A stretch of DNA of 7,352 nucleotides, from the NCBI GenBank assembly GCA_030593425.1, contig JAUVHF010000075.1, positions 1-7,352 on the forward strand, given 5' to 3'. Shown here one piece after another: positions 5,903 through 7,352 of the stretch (positions are counted from its first letter, which is position 1; every line of letters begins with the position of its first letter). The translations under genes and the position numbers were made by a program. This DNA is from Anaerolineales bacterium (lineage in GTDB: Bacteria > Chloroflexota > Anaerolineae > UBA7937). The notes beneath the pieces are model-generated. The model was not told the origin of the DNA and did no database searches. It was given only the letters and a program-made list of their open reading frames with translations.

Positions 5903-7352
5903 TTACCGGGTTATGAGCCAGGCGAGACCTCCCACTAGGGCAGTGATAGCCAAGCCGTAGCCGATGGTCTTCCTCAAAACGAGCCCCTCTCGTCCCTCCA
6001 GCCCGGCGGTGCTGCAACCGACGATGATCTTGGCCGGGGCCAGCATGCTCCCCAACGAGCCCCCCGTGGTCTGAGCCCCCAGGATGACGAGGATAGCCAC
6101 TCCGACCAGTTCAGCGGTGCTCTTCTGCAGGGGAGCGAAGACCACGTTAGAGTTAGTGTTGCTCCCCGTCATGAAGGCTCCCAGGAGCCCTATGAAAGGG
6201 GAGAGGAAAGGGAAGGCCTGGCCCACTAGGCGACTTAGGCCCTGGGCCAAGGTGATAGTCATGCCGGTATGGTCCATGATCATGGCCATCCCCACCATAG
6301 AGACTATCCCTATAGTGGAAGGGATGGCGGAACGTGCGGTCTGAGAAAGGATGGCAAAGCCGGCTCCCCTTCTGTAGAGGCCTGCCCGCCGATATATGAA
6401 ATAGGCCAAGATGGAAGCGTAGGCTAAAAGGGCCCCTGCATGGCCGAAGAGACTGATCTTCCTCCCCAGTCCGGCCTCGGTCACCCAACCGAGAGCAGTT
6501 TCGACTTGGGGGAAGTGAACAGTGATCACTACACTATTGAGGAGGCGATGTAACGGCGGCCAAAGTTCGGCGGCGGTCACGATGACGATGAGGAGGAGAT
6601 AGGCCGAGACCGCCACCCCCAGCCCCATCTTAGAGGCCTTCAAAGGGGCTGGCCCCCGCCCTCGATAGGGAGCGAGGCGGGTCACCCCAAGAGCGGCTAC
6701 TAATCCAGCCATCCCCGCTACGAAGCCGGCCAGGTTCCAGAGACCCCGGGTCGCCAGCAAGTACTGCACTGAGGCCATGACCGACCCGATGACCAAAAGG
6801 GCAGGCAAAGAATGGCGAAGAGCCCGCCCCCCCTGGCAAGCGTGCACAGTTGAGAGGCCACAACCGAAACAGGCTACCCCCAGGAAGAAAGCCGACCAAG
6901 GGGCTAACTCCAGGCCAGAGAGGCCGGTAGTGGCGATGAGGGCGTTGAAAGAGGAGGCGATGTCACCGAAGGTGACGGACCAAGAGTGGCCGATAGCCGG
7001 AGCCACTACCGCTACCACCGGCTCAAAGCCCAACCCCATGAGAAGGGGCGCTACTACCGCTATGGGCACTCCGAAGCCGGCTACCCCTTGAAGGAAGGCG
7101 CTGAAGACCCAGCCCAGGATCAAAAGTTGTAGGGTCTTGTCCCCCGTGAGGCGAGAGATCCCCTCGCTGATCACGTCGATGGCCCCCGCTTCGTTCACCG
7201 CGTTGTAGAGAAGAAGAGCCATCCAAATGATATAGAGCACGAAGAGGCTAAGAAGCACCCCCCTTAATTGGGAATAGGCTAACAGTTCTGGAGTGGCTCC
7301 GAAGAAAAGAAAGCCTACGATGAAAGCGGTGAGCCAGCCCGCAGGGCCAGCC
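5903..7352 (-). CDS. lctP: L-lactate permease family transporter (LctP/LldP), 5' end cut by window edge
   Basis: The frame stays open to the right edge, giving 482 residues in the window; the family normally has about 530-560, so a few dozen N-terminal residues are missing. The first visible residues, AGPAGWLTAFIVGFLFFGA, are a transmembrane segment typical of the N-terminal part of this family, so the GTG at 7258 is internal and not the start. LctP proteins (TC 2.A.14) are inner-membrane proton symporters for L-lactate, D-lactate or glycolate. The sequence has about a dozen hydrophobic segments and the family blocks GFGVPIAVVAPLL, AIGHSWSVTFGD with SSFNALIATTGL, and the hallmark TGSNTNSNVVFAPLQ (encoded around 6132-6178), followed by GAQTTGGSLGSMLAPAKI. 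Substrate choice cannot be decided from the sequence. No lactate dehydrogenase or regulator gene is visible in the window. Confidence 0.95.
   Translation of the reverse strand, partial: AGPAGWLTAFIVGFLFFGATPELLAYSQLRGVLLSLFVLYIIWMALLLYNAVNEAGAIDVISEGISRLTGDKTLQLLILGWVFSAFLQGVAGFGVPIAVVAPLLMGLGFEPVVAVVAPAIGHSWSVTFGDIASSFNALIATTGLSGLELAPWSAFFLGVACFGCGLSTVHACQGGRALRHSLPALLVIGSVMASVQYLLATRGLWNLAGFVAGMAGLVAALGVTRLAPYRGRGPAPLKASKMGLGVAVSAYLLLIVIVTAAELWPPLHRLLNSVVITVHFPQVETALGWVTEAGLGRKISLFGHAGALLAYASILAYFIYRRAGLYRRGAGFAILSQTARSAIPSTIGIVSMVGMAMIMDHTGMTITLAQGLSRLVGQAFPFLSPFIGLLGAFMTGSNTNSNVVFAPLQKSTAELVGVAILVILGAQTTGGSLGSMLAPAKIIVGCSTAGLEGREGLVLRKTIGYGLAITALVGGLAWLITR

Noticed and set aside
5850..5957. 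Small plus-strand ORF starting at ATG 5850
   Set aside because: No ribosome binding site is visible, the composition is Arg/Ala-rich, and most of it lies antisense to the permease gene.
7256..7258. GTG at 7258 as start of the permease
   Set aside because: The frame continues upstream to the window edge and encodes a family-typical transmembrane segment, so this codon is an internal valine.
1..7352. CRISPR array, tRNA/rRNA, transposase or integration site
   Set aside because: No array of short repeats, tRNA-like fold, transposase reading frame or flanking direct repeats was seen. The only large repeat is the AAA+ duplication inside one gene.

Overview
The gene set points to a bacterium, most likely a Chloroflexota member of the Anaerolineae/Thermoflexia type. 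This is an inference from the genes, not a database match. The clues are a DUF151 bifunctional-nuclease protein, DnaB, a DnaD-domain protein and a DnaI/IstB-like loader in one operon, a membrane protein with two zinc ribbons, moderately high GC judged by eye, and a 'KPCCVGDVL' glycosyltransferase motif.

Layout. Positions 5057 down to 1163 (minus strand) hold a compact replication operon: DUF151 protein, dnaB helicase, DnaD-domain protein, helicase loader. Gaps are 2 and 22 nt, then a 23-nt overlap. A good sigma70-type promoter lies just upstream at 5105-5133. A family 9 glycosyltransferase gene follows at 1100 after a perfect 10-bp hairpin, and it runs off the left edge. Diverging from the operon, a plus-strand gene (5248-5712) encodes a two-helix membrane protein with two zinc ribbons and has its own strong promoter. 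At the right edge a minus-strand lactate-permease-family gene (5903 to beyond 7352) converges on it. There is no gene-free stretch over 300 nt. The two gaps of 190 nt (5058-5247 and 5713-5902) hold divergent promoters and a short 3'-end spacer with a 15-bp palindrome.

How the genes work together. DnaB is the replicative helicase. The DnaD-domain protein and the zinc-finger/AAA+ loader look like the initiation and loading factors that put it on DNA, as in the Firmicutes DnaD/DnaI pathway. The most striking feature is that the loader carries two complete AAA+ modules in tandem, 62 % identical over 180 residues without a gap and exactly 190 residues apart. There is only one N-terminal zinc finger, and the second module has lost its sensor-1 asparagine. 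This suggests a two-engine loader with unequal ATPase modules. The glycosyltransferase and permease are ordinary metabolic or envelope genes with no visible link to replication.
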